From positions 62,001 to 126,000 of the forward strand of contig NZ_CP107716.1 of the NCBI RefSeq assembly GCF_025854335.1: a DNA stretch of 64,000 bases. The letters run 5' to 3'. How positions within the stretch are numbered: the first letter of the stretch is position 1; every line of letters starts with the position of its first letter. The DNA comes from Pelagibacterium flavum. Its GTDB lineage: Bacteria > Pseudomonadota > Alphaproteobacteria > Rhizobiales > Devosiaceae. Below the pieces are notes generated by a model. It searched no databases, had not been told where the DNA came from, and was given only the letters and a program-made list of their open reading frames with translations. Positions 37,295 to 47,680 of the stretch are shown here, piece after piece. The translations under genes and the position numbers were made by a program.

Positions 37295-38296
37295 ATGACC
37301 ACGCGGTTCGACGTCCTGACCATCGGCAACGCCATCGTCGATGTGATCGCCCCGATCGATGACACTTTCCTTGTCGATGAAGGCTTGCGCAAATCGATCA
37401 TGCATCTTGTCGATGCGGATCGCTCGGCGGATCTTTTCTCCAAGATGCCCCAGAACAAGACCATCATTCCGGGCGGCAGTTCGGCCAATACGGCGGCGGG
37501 CGTTGCGGCGCTGGGCGGCCGGGCCGCGTTTGTGGGCAAGGTTGCCGAGGACGAGCTGGGCCTGATCTTCCGGGACGATTTCGATACCAAGGGGATCGGG
37601 TATGAAACCGGCTATCTTTATGACGGCCCGGCCACCGCGCGCTCGATGATCCTTGTGACGCCCGATGGCGAGCGCACCATGAACACCTATCTGGGCGCCT
37701 GCCAGCACCTGACCGAAGACGATATCGTCGAGGAGACCATAGGGGCTTCGGCCATTACCTATATGGAAGGCTATCTGTGGGACCCCCCGCAAGCCAAGAA
37801 GGCCTTCGTCAAGGCCGCCCACTACGCCCACAAGAATGAGCGTGCCGCAGCGATCACGCTGTCGGACCCGTTCTGCGTCAACCGGTTCCGCAACGAGTTT
37901 CTCGATCTCATCAAGTCAAAGACCATGGATTACGTCTTTGCCAATATCGAGGAGGTCAAGGCGCTCTATGATACCGACGATCTCAACGTCGCCGTGCGCC
38001 AGTTGGCCGAAGACGCCGAAATCGCAGCGGTCACCATGGGCGCGCGCGGCGCCATGGCGATCAAGAACGGGGAAATCGTTTCAGTCCCGGCCTTTCCAGT
38101 CAGCGATGTCGTCGATGTGACCGGCGCGGGCGATCTTTTCGCATCGGGCTTCCTGCTCGCCACGGCGCGCGGACAATCGATGGAAGAGGCGCTCAAGCTG
38201 GGGTGCCTGGCCGCATCGGAAGTGATTTCGCACTATGGCGCGCGCCCGGTGGCCGATCTCAAGGAACTCGCACGCGGCGAAGGTATAGCCGTCTAG
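37295..38296 (+). CDS. Adenosine kinase (PfkB family)
   Basis: This 333-aa sugar kinase has PfkB signatures: [15 protein letters not shown] at the start, [33 protein letters not shown] for substrate binding, and [20 protein letters not shown] with the catalytic Asp in GAGD. Rhizobiales proteins of this type are annotated adenosine kinases, which make AMP from adenosine. The 3' end overlaps the convergent coaA by four bases. Confidence 0.92.
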   Translation: MTTRFDVLTIGNAIVDVIAPIDDTFLVDEGLRKSIMHLVDADRSADLFSKMPQNKTIIPGGSSANTAAGVAALGGRAAFVGKVAEDELGLIFRDDFDTKGIGYETGYLYDGPATARSMILVTPDGERTMNTYLGACQHLTEDDIVEETIGASAITYMEGYLWDPPQAKKAFVKAAHYAHKNERAAAITLSDPFCVNRFRNEFLDLIKSKTMDYVFANIEEVKALYDTDDLNVAVRQLAEDAEIAAVTMGARGAMAIKNGEIVSVPAFPVSDVVDVTGAGDLFASGFLLATARGQSMEEALKLGCLAASEVISHYGARPVADLKELARGEGIAV

Positions 38297-39237
38297 ACCT
38301 TGCGCAACGCCACTTCGTGGATGGAGTGGTCGGCGCCTTTCTTGAGAATCAGATCGGCCCGCCCGCGGGTGGGCAGGATGTTTTCGCGCAGATTCGGCAA
38401 ATTGATAGACTGCCAGATGGACTTGGCCGTCGAAACTGCCGTCAGCTCGGAAAGCTCGGAAAAGCGCTTGAAAAAGCTCTGGGGGTCGCGGAAAGCCGTT
38501 TCGCGCAGCTTCATGAAGCGCTCCACATACCAGGCCTCGAGCACGTCCTCGTCGGCGTCGATATAGACCGAGAAATCGATGAAGTCGGACGCGAAGACGA
38601 TCGGGTTGCCGGTTTTAGGCAATTCGCCGGGCTGAAGAATGTTGAGCCCCTCGACGATGAGAATGTCGGGGCTCTCCACGGTGTTGGTCTTGTCGGGTAC
38701 GATATCGTAGACCAGATGAGAATAGGTCGGGGCGCTGACCCTGGGCTGGCCCGATTTGATCGCGGCGAGAAACTGAACGAAGGCCGACCGGTCATAGCTT
38801 TCGGGAAAACCCTTGCGCTGCATCAACCCGCGCTCCTCGAGCACCCTGTTGGGATAGAGGAACCCGTCGGTGGTGATGAGATCGACCTTGGGCGAGCTCG
38901 GCCAGCGGCGCAGCAAGGCGCGCAGGATGCGGGCGGTGGTCGATTTGCCCACCGCCACCGAACCGGCAACACCGATGATGAAGGGCACCTTTGCCCCGTT
39001 ATGGCCCAGAAAGCGCGTCGAGGCGTAGTGGATGCCCTGAATGGCTTCGACGTAGAACGAGAGCAGTCGGGTTAGCGGCAGATAGACGATTTCGGCTTCA
39101 GCCAGCGAGATCGGATCGTTGAGGGCCCGGAGGTGTTCGATATCTTCGGCATTGAGCGTCATGGGCTCGTCAGCGCGCAGCCGTGCCCATTCGTCGATAG
39201 AAAAACTCAGATAAGGCGTGTAGGAACTCTTGGGCAT
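38293..39237 (-). CDS. coaA: Type I pantothenate kinase
   Basis: This 314-aa P-loop enzyme phosphorylates pantothenate, the first step to coenzyme A. The Walker A is [17 protein letters not shown]. The motifs [29 protein letters not shown] and [14 protein letters not shown] follow. It is the last gene of the histidine operon, two bases after hisE, a linkage conserved in Rhizobiales. Confidence 0.97.
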   Translation of the reverse strand: MPKSSYTPYLSFSIDEWARLRADEPMTLNAEDIEHLRALNDPISLAEAEIVYLPLTRLLSFYVEAIQGIHYASTRFLGHNGAKVPFIIGVAGSVAVGKSTTARILRALLRRWPSSPKVDLITTDGFLYPNRVLEERGLMQRKGFPESYDRSAFVQFLAAIKSGQPRVSAPTYSHLVYDIVPDKTNTVESPDILIVEGLNILQPGELPKTGNPIVFASDFIDFSVYIDADEDVLEAWYVERFMKLRETAFRDPQSFFKRFSELSELTAVSTAKSIWQSINLPNLRENILPTRGRADLILKKGADHSIHEVALRKV

Positions 39238-39239
39238 TC

Positions 39240-39560
39240 TCAGTCCCTGGGCCTTGCGGCCTTTTCGGCCAGACCCGATTGCGCCGTGCGCCGGTCAAGT
39301 TCATCGGACACTTCAGAGAGCGCCACGCCCTCCGAGCGCAACAGAACCAGAAGGTGATAGACAAGGTCGGCGCCTTCCTTGACCAGTTCCTCGCGATCGC
39401 CGCTCATCGCCGCAATCACTGTCTCAACGGCCTCTTCGCCCAGTTTCTGGGCGCATTTGGCGGTTCCCCTGGCGATCAGCTTTGCCGTATAGGACTCCTC
39501 GGGCGAGGCGTTCGCCCGCTCGGCCAGGCGCGCGTCAAGCGCTTCGATGCTCAATGTCAT
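39240..39560 (-). CDS. hisE: Phosphoribosyl-ATP diphosphatase
   Basis: This 106-aa MazG-like enzyme hydrolyses phosphoribosyl-ATP in histidine synthesis. The motifs [29 protein letters not shown] and [17 protein letters not shown] give the helical metal-binding core. It is a stand-alone HisE, not fused to HisI. It lies between hisF and coaA. Confidence 0.95.
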   Translation of the reverse strand: MTLSIEALDARLAERANASPEESYTAKLIARGTAKCAQKLGEEAVETVIAAMSGDREELVKEGADLVYHLLVLLRSEGVALSEVSDELDRRTAQSGLAEKAARPRD

Positions 39561-39630
39561 GAATTGGGCCTCCGTCTCCCCGCCATCCGTCTAATCATCG
39601 CCGGGGGCAGGGTGCAAGCAGTCAAAAAGG

Positions 39631-40395
39631 TTAGTCGAGCCGCATGGGAATACCGGCGGCAGCCATATGCGCCTTGGCCTCGCCGATGGTGAACGTGCCA
39701 AAGTGAAAGATCGAAGCGGCCAGAACAGCAGTCGCGTGGCCCTTTTTGATGCCATCGACAAGGTGATCGAGAGTGCCAACCCCGCCCGAGGCGATAACCG
39801 GGACTTCCACCGCATCGGCGATGGTACGGGTCAGCTCGAGATCGAAACCGGACTTTGTCCCGTCGCGGTCCATGGAGGTGACCAGCAACTCGCCGGCTCC
39901 GCGCTCGACGGCGCCAATGGCGAATTCCACGGCGTTGAGCCCGGTCGGCTTGCGCCCGCCATGGGTGAAAATTTCCCAGGTGCCCGAGTCGCCGCGTTTG
40001 GCGTCGACCGAAACCACAATGCACTGATTGCCGAACTTGTCGGCGGCCCGCGCCACGAAATCGGGGTCGTTGACCGCAGCGGAATTGATCGAAACCTTAT
40101 CGGCGCCGGACAACAGCAGTTTGCGGATATCGTCATTGGAACGCACGCCCCCGCCCACGGTGACCGGCATGAAACAATGCTCGGCCGTGCGCGCCACGAC
40201 GTCAAAAATCGTATCGCGGCCTTCGTGGCTGGCGGCGATATCAAGAAAGCACAGCTCGTCGGCTCCCGCCGCATCATAGGCAATGGCCGCTTCGACCGGA
40301 TCGCCGGCATCGACAAGATCGACGAAATTGACGCCCTTGACGACGCGGCCGTCCTTGACGTCGAGGCAGGGAATAATACGGGCCTTGAGGGTCAT
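39631..40395 (-). CDS. hisF: Imidazole glycerol phosphate synthase subunit HisF
   Basis: This 254-aa TIM barrel makes the cyclase half of IGP synthase and takes ammonia from HisH. It starts [24 protein letters not shown] with catalytic Asp in CLDVKDGR. Other motifs are [37 protein letters not shown] and [16 protein letters not shown] with the second Asp. Its ATG overlaps the stop of a 37-codon ORF that duplicates its own 5' end. Confidence 0.97.
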   Translation of the reverse strand: MTLKARIIPCLDVKDGRVVKGVNFVDLVDAGDPVEAAIAYDAAGADELCFLDIAASHEGRDTIFDVVARTAEHCFMPVTVGGGVRSNDDIRKLLLSGADKVSINSAAVNDPDFVARAADKFGNQCIVVSVDAKRGDSGTWEIFTHGGRKPTGLNAVEFAIGAVERGAGELLVTSMDRDGTKSGFDLELTRTIADAVEVPVIASGGVGTLDHLVDGIKKGHATAVLAASIFHFGTFTIGEAKAHMAAAGIPMRLD

Positions 40396-40505
40396 CGGAC
40401 GCCCGCTCCTCTTTTGAAATTTGCTGTCCTCGCGGCTGCGCCGCTGCGGGCAAGCCGGGCGTCCCTGACGTCGAGGCAAGGGATGATACGGGCCTTGAGG
40501 GTCAT
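40392..40505 (-). CDS. 37-codon ORF duplicating the hisF N-terminus
   Basis: The frame begins [13 protein letters not shown], identical to HisF residues 1-13, then diverges ([24 protein letters not shown]). It overlaps hisA upstream and hisF downstream by ATGA at both ends. AGAGGAG, about 10 bases before the hisF ATG, lies inside it. It seems to come from a tandem duplication of the hisF start. A functional peptide is unlikely, but it could carry ribosomes from hisA to hisF. Confidence 0.55.
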   Translation of the reverse strand: MTLKARIIPCLDVRDARLARSGAAARTANFKRGAGVR

Positions 40506-41236
40506 GCCGCCTCGCCCTTCAAAAGTGCCAGTGCTTCACGTGAATCAATGCGGCCGTCATAGAGCGCCCGGCCCGAGATCGCGCCTTCGAGAATCTGGGC
40601 GTCGGGCTCGGTCATGCGGCGGATGTCCCCGATGTCGGCCAGACCACCCGAAGCGATGACCGGAATGGATGTGGCCTTGGCCAGTTCCAGCGTCGAGGGC
40701 CAGTTGATGCCCTTCAAAACCCCGTCACGGTCGATATCGGTATAGATGATCGCCGCAACCCCCGCGCCCTCGAAGCGTTGCGCAAGGTCGATGGCCGAGA
40801 GTTCGGAAGTTTCCGCCCAGCCTTCCACGGCCACCTTGCCGCCGCGCGCGTCGATGCCCACGGCAACCCGACCGGGGAACGCCTTGCAAGCGGCCTTGAC
40901 CAGTTCGGGATCGCGCACGGCGACGGTGCCGAGAATGACGCGGGCCAGGCCCTTTTCGAGCCAGCTTTCGATATGGGCGAGCTTGCGAATGCCGCCACCG
41001 AGCTGGACCGGGAAATCGACGGCCCTAAGGATTGCCTCCACTGCCGCGCCATTGACGCTTTCACCGGCAAAGGCGCCGTTGAGATCGACGACGTGGAGAT
41101 ATTCAAACCCCTGATCCTCGAACGCCCTGGCCTGGGCTGCCGGATCATCGTTGAAGACAGTCGCCTGTTCCATGTCGCCAAGCTTGAGGCGCACGCACTG
41201 GCCGTTCTTGAGGTCGATGGCGGGAAACAAAATCAT
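40502..41236 (-). CDS. hisA: Phosphoribosylformimino-5-aminoimidazole carboxamide ribotide isomerase
   Basis: This 244-aa TIM barrel performs the Amadori rearrangement in histidine synthesis. The motifs [20 protein letters not shown] (catalytic Asp in AIDLKNG), [31 protein letters not shown] and [13 protein letters not shown] (second Asp) are present. Its start overlaps the upstream NTF2-like gene by four bases. A parS-like palindrome lies inside its 3' end. Confidence 0.97.
   Translation of the reverse strand: MILFPAIDLKNGQCVRLKLGDMEQATVFNDDPAAQARAFEDQGFEYLHVVDLNGAFAGESVNGAAVEAILRAVDFPVQLGGGIRKLAHIESWLEKGLARVILGTVAVRDPELVKAACKAFPGRVAVGIDARGGKVAVEGWAETSELSAIDLAQRFEGAGVAAIIYTDIDRDGVLKGINWPSTLELAKATSIPVIASGGLADIGDIRRMTEPDAQILEGAISGRALYDGRIDSREALALLKGEAA
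40532..40547. promoter_or_regulatory. parS-like site 3 (inside hisA)
   Basis: TGCTTCACGTGAATCA differs at two positions from TGTTTCACGTGAAACA. It is in the 3' coding part of hisA, which does not prevent ParB binding. Confidence 0.5.
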
Positions 41237-41598
41237 GGTGAAACGACCGGGTCCTCAGCGACATGGGGTGGTTCTTCGACGCGGCGGTAGGAATAGACCT
41301 TGGCGTCTCGTATCTCGATTTGAGCGGCGTTGTCTGCCTCGTACTCGACATCGCCGTTGGCGTCGAGCCAGTCGATGTGATGATCGAGCCGCACTGTCAG
41401 ACCATCGGTCCGCATGTCCTTGATCGTAATGCGCATCGGCTCGGCATCAAACCAGTCTGAAACGACCTCATGGCCAACACCGGCACCTTCGGGGCCATAA
41501 AAGGCCACGGCCTCGTGGCACAGGCCGAGAAAGGCATCCTTGTCGCGCCGGGTTATGGCGTCGCACCAGGAGGTGACGATCCGTTCCGGCTCGTCCAT
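41233..41598 (-). CDS. NTF2/SnoaL-like protein in the histidine operon
   Basis: This protein of about 121 aa has an NTF2-like cone fold: an N-terminal helix ([35 protein letters not shown]), then strands around [23 protein letters not shown] and [30 protein letters not shown]. Its role is unknown; the family includes enzymes and ligand-binding proteins. The ATG at 41598 overlaps the hisH stop (TGATG); an ATG at 41610 is also possible. ATGA joins it to hisA. Confidence 0.75.
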   Translation of the reverse strand: MDEPERIVTSWCDAITRRDKDAFLGLCHEAVAFYGPEGAGVGHEVVSDWFDAEPMRITIKDMRTDGLTVRLDHHIDWLDANGDVEYEADNAAQIEIRDAKVYSYRRVEEPPHVAEDPVVSP

Positions 41599-42248
41599 CA
41601 AGGCGTCCATCCGAGAAAGTTCTCAATGAGCGCCAGGCCAAGTGATTGGCTTTTTTCGGGGTGGAACTGGGTGCCGAAAATGTTGTCGCGACCGACGATG
41701 GCCGTGATCGGACCGCCATAATCGGCGGTGGCGATCACCTCCTCGGGCTTTTCAGCCTTCATGTGATAGGAGTGCACGAAGTAAGCGTGCAGGCCATTTT
41801 CGCCCGTCTCGATGCCTTCAAGAAGGACGTGGGCGCGTGAAACGCTGAGCGTGTTCCAGCCCATATGCGGCACCTTGAGCGCGGGGTCGGACGGCTCGAT
41901 CTTTTCAATCGCGCCGGCGATCCAGCCCAGCCCCTTTGTTTCGGTCTTTTCCCGCCCGACGCTGGCCAGAAGCTGCATGCCGACGCAGACGCCAAGGAAT
42001 GGTGCACCGCCGGCGATCACCTTTTCGGTCAGCACCTCATGCATGCCGGGCACGGCATCAAGCCCTGCCATGCAATCGGCAAAGGCACCGACGCCGGGCA
42101 GGACTATCCTGTCGGCGTTGCGGACCAGATCGGCATCGGAGGTGACGATGATTTCGGTTTCGGTTCCTTCGGCGGCGCGGGCAAAAGCCTTTTGCGCCGA
42201 TTTGAGATTGCCTGCTCCATAGTCGATGATGGCAACGATCTGGCTCAT
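41598..42248 (-). CDS. hisH: Imidazole glycerol phosphate synthase subunit HisH
   Basis: This 216-aa class I glutamine amidotransferase supplies ammonia to HisF. The motifs [31 protein letters not shown] and [14 protein letters not shown] give the nucleophile Cys in GVCVGMQ. The C-terminal [10 protein letters not shown] holds His and Glu of the triad. It is separated from hisF by two genes, though the two proteins form one enzyme. Confidence 0.96.
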   Translation of the reverse strand: MSQIVAIIDYGAGNLKSAQKAFARAAEGTETEIIVTSDADLVRNADRIVLPGVGAFADCMAGLDAVPGMHEVLTEKVIAGGAPFLGVCVGMQLLASVGREKTETKGLGWIAGAIEKIEPSDPALKVPHMGWNTLSVSRAHVLLEGIETGENGLHAYFVHSYHMKAEKPEEVIATADYGGPITAIVGRDNIFGTQFHPEKSQSLGLALIENFLGWTP

Positions 42249-42613
42249 TGGCGGGGTCCGTAGGTTTTTTCGAGCCATATCTGCTCGGCGGAGATTGTGC
42301 TGTCGGCGGCCAATTCCCCGCTCGCGATCCAGTTGCGGTTTTCCAGCGCCTGGCCGGCGATGGGCGCGGCCGCAAAGCCGGTCCACAACGCAAAGATCAG
42401 ATAGAGCAACACTGAAAGATCATCACCGATATGGGGCGCGAGCACAAAAAGTCCAATCACCACGACGACCCAGAGCACAAGATAGGCAATCGCGCCGCGC
42501 GCAAGGGCCCAGAACGGGGCGAACAGAAAGGCGCCCCAACTGAATTTTTCGGGCAGAACATGAATGGCGTCGGGGCCGTTTTCCGGCTTGGCATAAATAG
42601 CATAGAGGGTCAT
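42245..42613 (-). CDS. DUF2628 domain membrane protein
   Basis: This 122-aa protein begins [37 protein letters not shown], the standard DUF2628 opening, and has two or three membrane helices in the middle. Its function is not known. Its position between hisB and hisH is conserved in Rhizobiales. The stop overlaps the hisH start (ATGA). Confidence 0.9.
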   Translation of the reverse strand: MTLYAIYAKPENGPDAIHVLPEKFSWGAFLFAPFWALARGAIAYLVLWVVVVIGLFVLAPHIGDDLSVLLYLIFALWTGFAAAPIAGQALENRNWIASGELAADSTISAEQIWLEKTYGPRQ

Positions 42614-42652
42614 GAGACCGGTCCGTAACGGGGCATTGCCCCAGCCTAGATC

Positions 42653-43249
42653 CTACAACACGCCCTTGGTCGAGGGCACCTGATCGGCCGCGCGGGGGTC
42701 GATTTCAACCGCCTGACGCAGCGCGCGCGCCAAAGCCTTGAACAGGCTTTCGGCGATATGGTGGTTGTTGTCGCCATAATGGTTTTCGGCGTGCAGCGTG
42801 ATGCCGGCATTGATCGCAATGGCCTGGAAAAATTCGCGCACCAGTTCGGTATCGAAAGTGCCGATCTTGGGCGAAGTGAACTCCACCCGCCAGACAAGGA
42901 ACGCGCGGCCGGACACATCGAGCGCCACTGTCGATTTGGTGCCGTCCATGACCAGATCGCACGCGCCATAGCGCATGATGCCCTTCTTGTCGCCCAGTGC
43001 TTCTTTAAACGCCTGGCCGATGGCAATGCCGACGTCTTCAACGGTGTGATGATCGTCGATGTGCAGATCGCCCCTGGCGTGGATCGCCATGTCGATCAGA
43101 GAATGGCGCGAAAGCTGGTCGAGCATGTGATCGAAAAAGCCGATCCCGGTTTCGATCTGCCGCACGCCATTGCCATCGAGGTCGACGGCCACGGCGATCT
43201 CGGTCTCGTTGGTCTTGCGATCGAGCTTTGCCTTGCGCATTGGGTTCAT
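42653..43249 (-). CDS. hisB: Imidazoleglycerol-phosphate dehydratase
   Basis: This 198-aa manganese enzyme converts IGP to imidazole-acetol phosphate. Duplicated metal-binding motifs are visible: [18 protein letters not shown] with [10 protein letters not shown], and [28 protein letters not shown]. It is the mono-functional type, without a fused phosphatase. It heads the operon hisB to coaA and is divergent from hslV. Confidence 0.97.
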   Translation of the reverse strand: MNPMRKAKLDRKTNETEIAVAVDLDGNGVRQIETGIGFFDHMLDQLSRHSLIDMAIHARGDLHIDDHHTVEDVGIAIGQAFKEALGDKKGIMRYGACDLVMDGTKSTVALDVSGRAFLVWRVEFTSPKIGTFDTELVREFFQAIAINAGITLHAENHYGDNNHHIAESLFKALARALRQAVEIDPRAADQVPSTKGVL

Positions 43250-43392
43250 CCCCTTGGAAACTCGGGCCTTGCATTAACAGCTTGAAGGGCGCCGGGAAAG
43301 CCCGGCATGGTGCCTTCGCATTGCATTTAGCCCAGCCAATCCTAAATAAAGGCCAACACGCGTTTTTTTGTAAGAGGCATTTCGAGTTTCAC

Positions 43393-43920
43393 ATGACGAC
43401 AATCGTTTCAATACGCAAGGGCAATCAGGTCGTGGTGGCGGGTGACGGACAGGTCTCGCTCGGCCAGACCGTCATGAAGCACTCGGCCAAGAAAGTGCGC
43501 CGGTTGGCAGGCGGTTCGGTGATTGCCGGATTTGCCGGGGCCACAGCCGACGCCTTCACCCTTTCCGAGCGGCTCGAGGCCAAGCTCGAGCAATATCCCG
43601 GGCAATTGATGCGCGCCTGCGTGGAGCTGGCCAAGGACTGGCGCACCGACCGATATCTGCGCCGGCTCGAAGCCATGATGATCGTTGTCGATAAATCCGA
43701 TTCGCTGATCCTGACCGGAACGGGGGATGTCTTGTCTCCCGAGGACGGGATCGCCGCCATTGGCTCGGGCGGCAATTATGCCCTTGCCGCAGCCCGCGCC
43801 CTGGTTGACAGCGACAAGAGCGCCGAGGAGATTGCCCGCAAATCCATGGCCATCGCTGCCGACATCTGCGTTTATACCAATGCTGATGTGACCGTCGAAA
43901 CGCTCGAGCTTGACTCTTGA
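43393..43920 (+). CDS. hslV: ATP-dependent protease subunit HslV
   Basis: This 175-aa proteasome-like peptidase forms a double hexamer with catalytic Thr2 (the residue after Met in [10 protein letters not shown]). Motifs [26 protein letters not shown] and [13 protein letters not shown] are typical. The 3' end overlaps the next gene by TTGA. The ATG at 43393 is chosen because the mature enzyme needs an N-terminal Thr. Confidence 0.96.
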   Translation: MTTIVSIRKGNQVVVAGDGQVSLGQTVMKHSAKKVRRLAGGSVIAGFAGATADAFTLSERLEAKLEQYPGQLMRACVELAKDWRTDRYLRRLEAMMIVVDKSDSLILTGTGDVLSPEDGIAAIGSGGNYALAAARALVDSDKSAEEIARKSMAIAADICVYTNADVTVETLELDS

Positions 43921-44423
43921 GCTTTTCGATCCGCCAGATTGGACCTGATGAGGCCGAGGCCTATCGGACCATAAGGCTGATCGCGCTGGACGGTGATCCG
44001 GGATCGTTTGCCTCCGATGCCGAAACCGAAAGGGCGCGGCCCATCGAATGGTACGCCCAAGGCACAAGGGATGCCGCCATTTTCGTGGCGTTCGCGGACG
44101 ACCAACCGGTGGGAATGGCGGGCCTGTTCGTATCCGATCGGCCCAAGACCGGCCATATCGGCACGATTTTCGGGCTCTATGTTCGCCCCGAATACCGACG
44201 CAGCGGGACAGCAGCGGCGCTGATGGACGCCATCATCGCTTACGCCAGGACGGTGGTTCGGCAGGTCCATCTGGGCGTGGCCGTGGACAATTGCGCAGCC
44301 CTGAAACTCTATCATCGGTTCGGGTTCCAGACCTATGGCACCGAGCCGCGCGCCCTTCATGTCGATGGGCGCTTCATCGACGAGCACCTGATGGTGCGGT
44401 TTCTGGATAAAGAAGACAGATAA
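43917..44423 (+). CDS. GNAT-family N-acetyltransferase between hslV and hslU
   Basis: This 168-aa protein has the GNAT core: [30 protein letters not shown] with the acetyl-CoA loop, then [21 protein letters not shown]. It begins at a TTG that overlaps the hslV stop and ends in TAATG overlap with hslU, so all three are translated together. This arrangement recurs in Rhizobiales. The substrate is unknown and a link to HslUV is only positional. Confidence 0.9.
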   Translation: MSFSIRQIGPDEAEAYRTIRLIALDGDPGSFASDAETERARPIEWYAQGTRDAAIFVAFADDQPVGMAGLFVSDRPKTGHIGTIFGLYVRPEYRRSGTAAALMDAIIAYARTVVRQVHLGVAVDNCAALKLYHRFGFQTYGTEPRALHVDGRFIDEHLMVRFLDKEDR

Positions 44424-45733
44424 TGACCGACAGAAGTTTTTCCCCCCGCGAGATCGTTTCCGAGCTTGACCGCTATATCGTCGGGCAATCGGACGCCAAG
44501 CGTGCCGTGGCCATTGCTCTGCGCAACCGCTGGCGCCGCCAGCAATTGCCCGAGGATATCCGCCGCGAGGTAAGCCCCAAGAACATCCTGATGATCGGGC
44601 CAACCGGCGTGGGCAAGACCGAAATTTCACGTCGCCTTGCGCGACTGGCCCAAGCGCCGTTCGTCAAGGTCGAAGCCACCAAATTCACCGAGGTGGGTTA
44701 TGTCGGCCGTGACGTCGAACAGATGATCCGCGACCTGGTCGAAGCCGGTATCGTGATTCTGAAAGACCGGAAGCGCGCCGAGGTGAAGGCCAAGGCTCAT
44801 CTCAATGCCGAGGAGCGGGTGATCGACGCACTGGTGGGGCAATCGGCGACCCCCTCGACGCGCGAGGCGTTCCGCAAAAAGCTGCGCGACAACGAACTCG
44901 ACGACAAGGAAATCGAGATCGAGGTGCCAGCCACTTCGGGCATGCCGATGTTCGATATTCCCGGAATGCCGGGCGCCGGGGCGGGGATGATCAACCTCTC
45001 GGACATGTTCGGCAAGGCGTTTGGCGGCAAGACGCAGAAGCGCAGCGTCAAGGTCAAGGACAGCTATGAAATTCTCATCAATCAGGAGGCCGACAAGCTG
45101 CTCGATCAGGACAAGATCAATGTCGAGGCGATCGAGCTGGTGGAAAATCACGGCATCGTCTTTATCGACGAGATCGACAAGGTTGCCGCCAAGGAAGGCG
45201 GGGTAACCGGTGGCCCGAGCCGCGAAGGCGTGCAGCGCGATCTGTTGCCACTGATCGAGGGCACCACGGTTTCCACCAAATACGGACCGGTCAACACCGA
45301 CCATATCCTGTTTATCGCCTCGGGTGCCTTCCACGTCTCAAAGCCGTCCGATCTTCTGCCCGAACTTCAGGGCCGGTTGCCCATCCGGGTGGAATTGCGG
45401 GCTTTGACGCGCGAGGATTTCATCAAGATCCTTTCGGACACTGAATATTCCCTGATCCGGCAATACGTGGCGCTGATGGGCACCGAAGGGGTGACGCTCG
45501 AATTTACGCCCGATGCCATCGAGGAAGTCGCCACTGTCGCGGTGTCGGTCAATTCGAGCGTCGAGAATATCGGCGCGCGACGCCTGCAAACGGTGCTCGA
45601 AAAGCTGGTCGAGGACATTTCGTTCGAAGCGCCAGACAAGGCTGGAACGACGCTGACCATCGATGGCAATCGTGTGCGGGAAACCGTGGGCAAGATGGCC
45701 GGCGATACCGATCTGTCACGCTACATTCTTTAG
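44423..45733 (+). CDS. hslU: ATPase subunit HslU
   Basis: This 436-aa AAA+ unfoldase feeds HslV. It has [16 protein letters not shown], the Walker [16 protein letters not shown], the pore motif GYVGRDVE, Walker [13 protein letters not shown], and the C-terminal ISRYIL-like tail (DTDLSRYIL) that docks in HslV. An inserted domain (roughly residues 110-230) carries the [16 protein letters not shown] segment. It is complete. Confidence 0.97.
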   Translation: MTDRSFSPREIVSELDRYIVGQSDAKRAVAIALRNRWRRQQLPEDIRREVSPKNILMIGPTGVGKTEISRRLARLAQAPFVKVEATKFTEVGYVGRDVEQMIRDLVEAGIVILKDRKRAEVKAKAHLNAEERVIDALVGQSATPSTREAFRKKLRDNELDDKEIEIEVPATSGMPMFDIPGMPGAGAGMINLSDMFGKAFGGKTQKRSVKVKDSYEILINQEADKLLDQDKINVEAIELVENHGIVFIDEIDKVAAKEGGVTGGPSREGVQRDLLPLIEGTTVSTKYGPVNTDHILFIASGAFHVSKPSDLLPELQGRLPIRVELRALTREDFIKILSDTEYSLIRQYVALMGTEGVTLEFTPDAIEEVATVAVSVNSSVENIGARRLQTVLEKLVEDISFEAPDKAGTTLTIDGNRVRETVGKMAGDTDLSRYIL

Positions 45734-46188
45734 CTGCCACCGAAAAACGCAATGGCGCGACCGGCGAACACAGCCAGGATCCAGAACAGGATCGAGGCTG
45801 CCGCCAAAAGCCGCGTCGTCGCGCTCTCGGGCGCCAGAAGCTTCCGGCCCAGAACGAAAACACCGGCATTGGCGAGCGCCAGCCCGATCAGGCCCAGCTT
45901 GGTGAGAAATACCGGATTGCCCGCATATTGGGATGGCCGGACGGAAAACAGCAGGGCGCCGGTTGTCACCGCGACGCCGAGCGCTCCAATAGCCACAGGA
46001 CGCAACACGGCGATGGCCGCTCCGAGCGGGACCCGGCGTCCGGCGCCCAGCACGCGGGGATCCATGAGCAGCGCGCTGGTCACCAGCATGCCGAGCGAAA
46101 GGATATGGAGCCCATTGACGATCGGATAGGCGAAAATATCGCGCCGCAGATAGTTGGCCAGCGCGAGATTTTCGATTGCCTCGAGCAT
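45730..46188 (-). CDS. Integral membrane protein (DUF6644-like)
   Basis: This protein of about 152 aa (from [17 protein letters not shown]) has four membrane helices: [68 protein letters not shown] and [21 protein letters not shown]. It resembles small membrane proteins often beside DUF6152 genes, as here. The function is not known. It is convergent with hslU, overlapping it by four bases. Confidence 0.7.
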   Translation of the reverse strand: MLEAIENLALANYLRRDIFAYPIVNGLHILSLGMLVTSALLMDPRVLGAGRRVPLGAAIAVLRPVAIGALGVAVTTGALLFSVRPSQYAGNPVFLTKLGLIGLALANAGVFVLGRKLLAPESATTRLLAAASILFWILAVFAGRAIAFFGGS

Positions 46189-46195
46189 ATCGTGC

Positions 46196-46588
46196 TTACT
46201 GGTCGAGCTCGGCGGCGAATTGGGGATAAACGTCGTAAGTCGCATCGCCGATCACAAGCCGGACGGCTTTCATGCGGTATTCGGCCTCATCGGTGGACCG
46301 GTGGCCATGGGCGACAACTGTGTCGCCAATCGCCACCACCGTCTCGTCGAAGCCCGACGCCAGGGTCCGCCCGACAGGGGCCAGTTCGACTGTCCAGTCA
46401 GTCTCGCCATCGTTGAGAGTGAGGGTAGGGTGCGGTTGGCCGATATAGAGATCGGTCAATGTCCCTTCGAGCTCGAAAAACTCTTCGCTTGTCCAGCCCC
46501 AGCCATGATGGGCGAAAGCGGGAAGGGCAACACAGACCGACAGGGCCGTACCAAGGGCAAAAAGCGTGCGGCGTGAAACAATCGACAT
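46196..46588 (-). CDS. Exported DUF6152-like protein
   Basis: This 130-aa protein has a signal peptide with a twin-arginine-like start (SRRTLFALGTALSVCVALPAFA) and a mature part opening HHGWGWTSEEFFELEGTL. The rest is a beta-rich domain with TLTLNDGETDWTVELAP and DTVVAHGHRS. The opening HHGW histidines could bind metal. It precedes the membrane protein by seven bases, so the two probably act together. Confidence 0.75.
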   Translation of the reverse strand: MSIVSRRTLFALGTALSVCVALPAFAHHGWGWTSEEFFELEGTLTDLYIGQPHPTLTLNDGETDWTVELAPVGRTLASGFDETVVAIGDTVVAHGHRSTDEAEYRMKAVRLVIGDATYDVYPQFAAELDQ

Positions 46589-46680
46589 GGCGGAACACCC
46601 CTTGAACGCGAGCAGGCCTGAAACTGTGCAGCGACAATGTGGCACAGGCAAGGACGCCGGACTCCGACACATCCTCAGGG

Positions 46681-47052
46681 TCAGGGCTTGCTGCGGACTG
46701 CGCGGCGCATCACTTCGTCGCGCACTGCCTTCATGTCCTCAGGGGTCAGACGGGCGATCTCCCGGCCCAGCACATTGGTCAATTCGGTTGCCTCGGGTGC
46801 CATGCCGGACGTGTCGATGGTCATTTTGGGGTCTGAAATCTCGGCCAGGCGCTGGATTTCCTCGGCTTCGTCCCAGATGACGTTGAAATAGGCGATGATG
46901 CGCTGCACCATGAACCATGTGGGCTTGCCGCGCTTGCCGTGCTCAAGCGCCGAGAGATAGGCGCTCGACACGTTGAGGGCCTTGGCCATGTCTTTGAGCG
47001 CAATGGAACGTTCGGCACGCAGCTTGCGCAATTTGGCGCCAAGCGGGGTCAC
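46681..47052 (-). CDS. XRE-family transcriptional regulator
   Basis: This 123-aa protein has an N-terminal helix-turn-helix (GAKLRKLRAERSIALKDMAKALNVSSAYLSALEHGKRGKPTWFMVQRI). A longer C-terminal part (EEIQRLAEISDPKMTIDTSGMAPEATELTNVLGREIARLT) is typical of a Rhizobiales XRE family found after smr. Its start overlaps the smr stop by four bases. Its target genes are unknown. Confidence 0.9.
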   Translation of the reverse strand: MTPLGAKLRKLRAERSIALKDMAKALNVSSAYLSALEHGKRGKPTWFMVQRIIAYFNVIWDEAEEIQRLAEISDPKMTIDTSGMAPEATELTNVLGREIARLTPEDMKAVRDEVMRRAVRSKP

Positions 47053-47660
47053 ATCTGCCTCCTGCGTTTGAGCCGGACATAGAGCGCGCCACCACCGCCA
47101 TGGCTTTGATGGGCAGGATCGATGCCCGCCACCATAGGGGCCAGATTTGTCGCATTGAGCCAGAGCGGCACCATTTCGCGCAGCACGCCCTTTTGCTCGA
47201 GCTGCAGGTAGCCGGTCTTTTTGATCCCCTTGCCGGTTATGACCAGAACCGTCCGGTCTCCACGCGCCGCACGGGCGGGGATGAACCTTTCAAGCGCCAG
47301 GCGCGCCTGGTCCTGGGTCATGCCATGCAGATCAAGAGTTGCATCGATCGGTTCATGCCCGCGCGCCAGCCGGCGCTTGAGATTGGGCTCGATCGATTTT
47401 TCCGATGCGGGAATCTTCGAAGCAGCGATCATCGGCTGGACCGAGGGCAGGGGCGGACGCGCAAAGCGGGGCGATGTATCGCGCGGTTTACCAGAATCGG
47501 GTTCCTCGCCGGCCCTCTCGAGCGCTTCGAGCAGGGCCTTGGGGTCGGAACTCTTGCGGCGCAAGAGAGGATCGACGGTGTTGCCCACCGCATTCCAGAG
47601 ATGCCAGTCACGCACCGGCCCGGGCTTTTTGGAGCGAGGACCGGGCGGTTTGCGCGCCAT
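47049..47660 (-). CDS. Smr/MutS2-domain protein
   Basis: This 203-aa protein has a C-terminal Smr domain: TLDLHGMTQDQARLALERFI, VLVITGKGIKKTGYL and HGGGGALYVRLKR with the DLHG and GxGGGAL-type motifs of nucleases. The N-terminal half is charged and probably unordered. Smr domains nick DNA or cleave RNA; the substrate here is unknown. The start is the ATG at 47660. In many relatives mltA lies between this gene and the Tim44-domain gene, but here they are only 20 bp apart. Confidence 0.9.
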   Translation of the reverse strand: MARKPPGPRSKKPGPVRDWHLWNAVGNTVDPLLRRKSSDPKALLEALERAGEEPDSGKPRDTSPRFARPPLPSVQPMIAASKIPASEKSIEPNLKRRLARGHEPIDATLDLHGMTQDQARLALERFIPARAARGDRTVLVITGKGIKKTGYLQLEQKGVLREMVPLWLNATNLAPMVAGIDPAHQSHGGGGALYVRLKRRRQM

Positions 47661-47680
47661 GGCGGACCGGCCTTTCGGCT

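Noticed and set aside
43250..43392. RpoH promoter for hslV
   Set aside because: CTTG is present (near 43281) but 17-18 bases later there is no CYTAT-like -10, so I did not call it.
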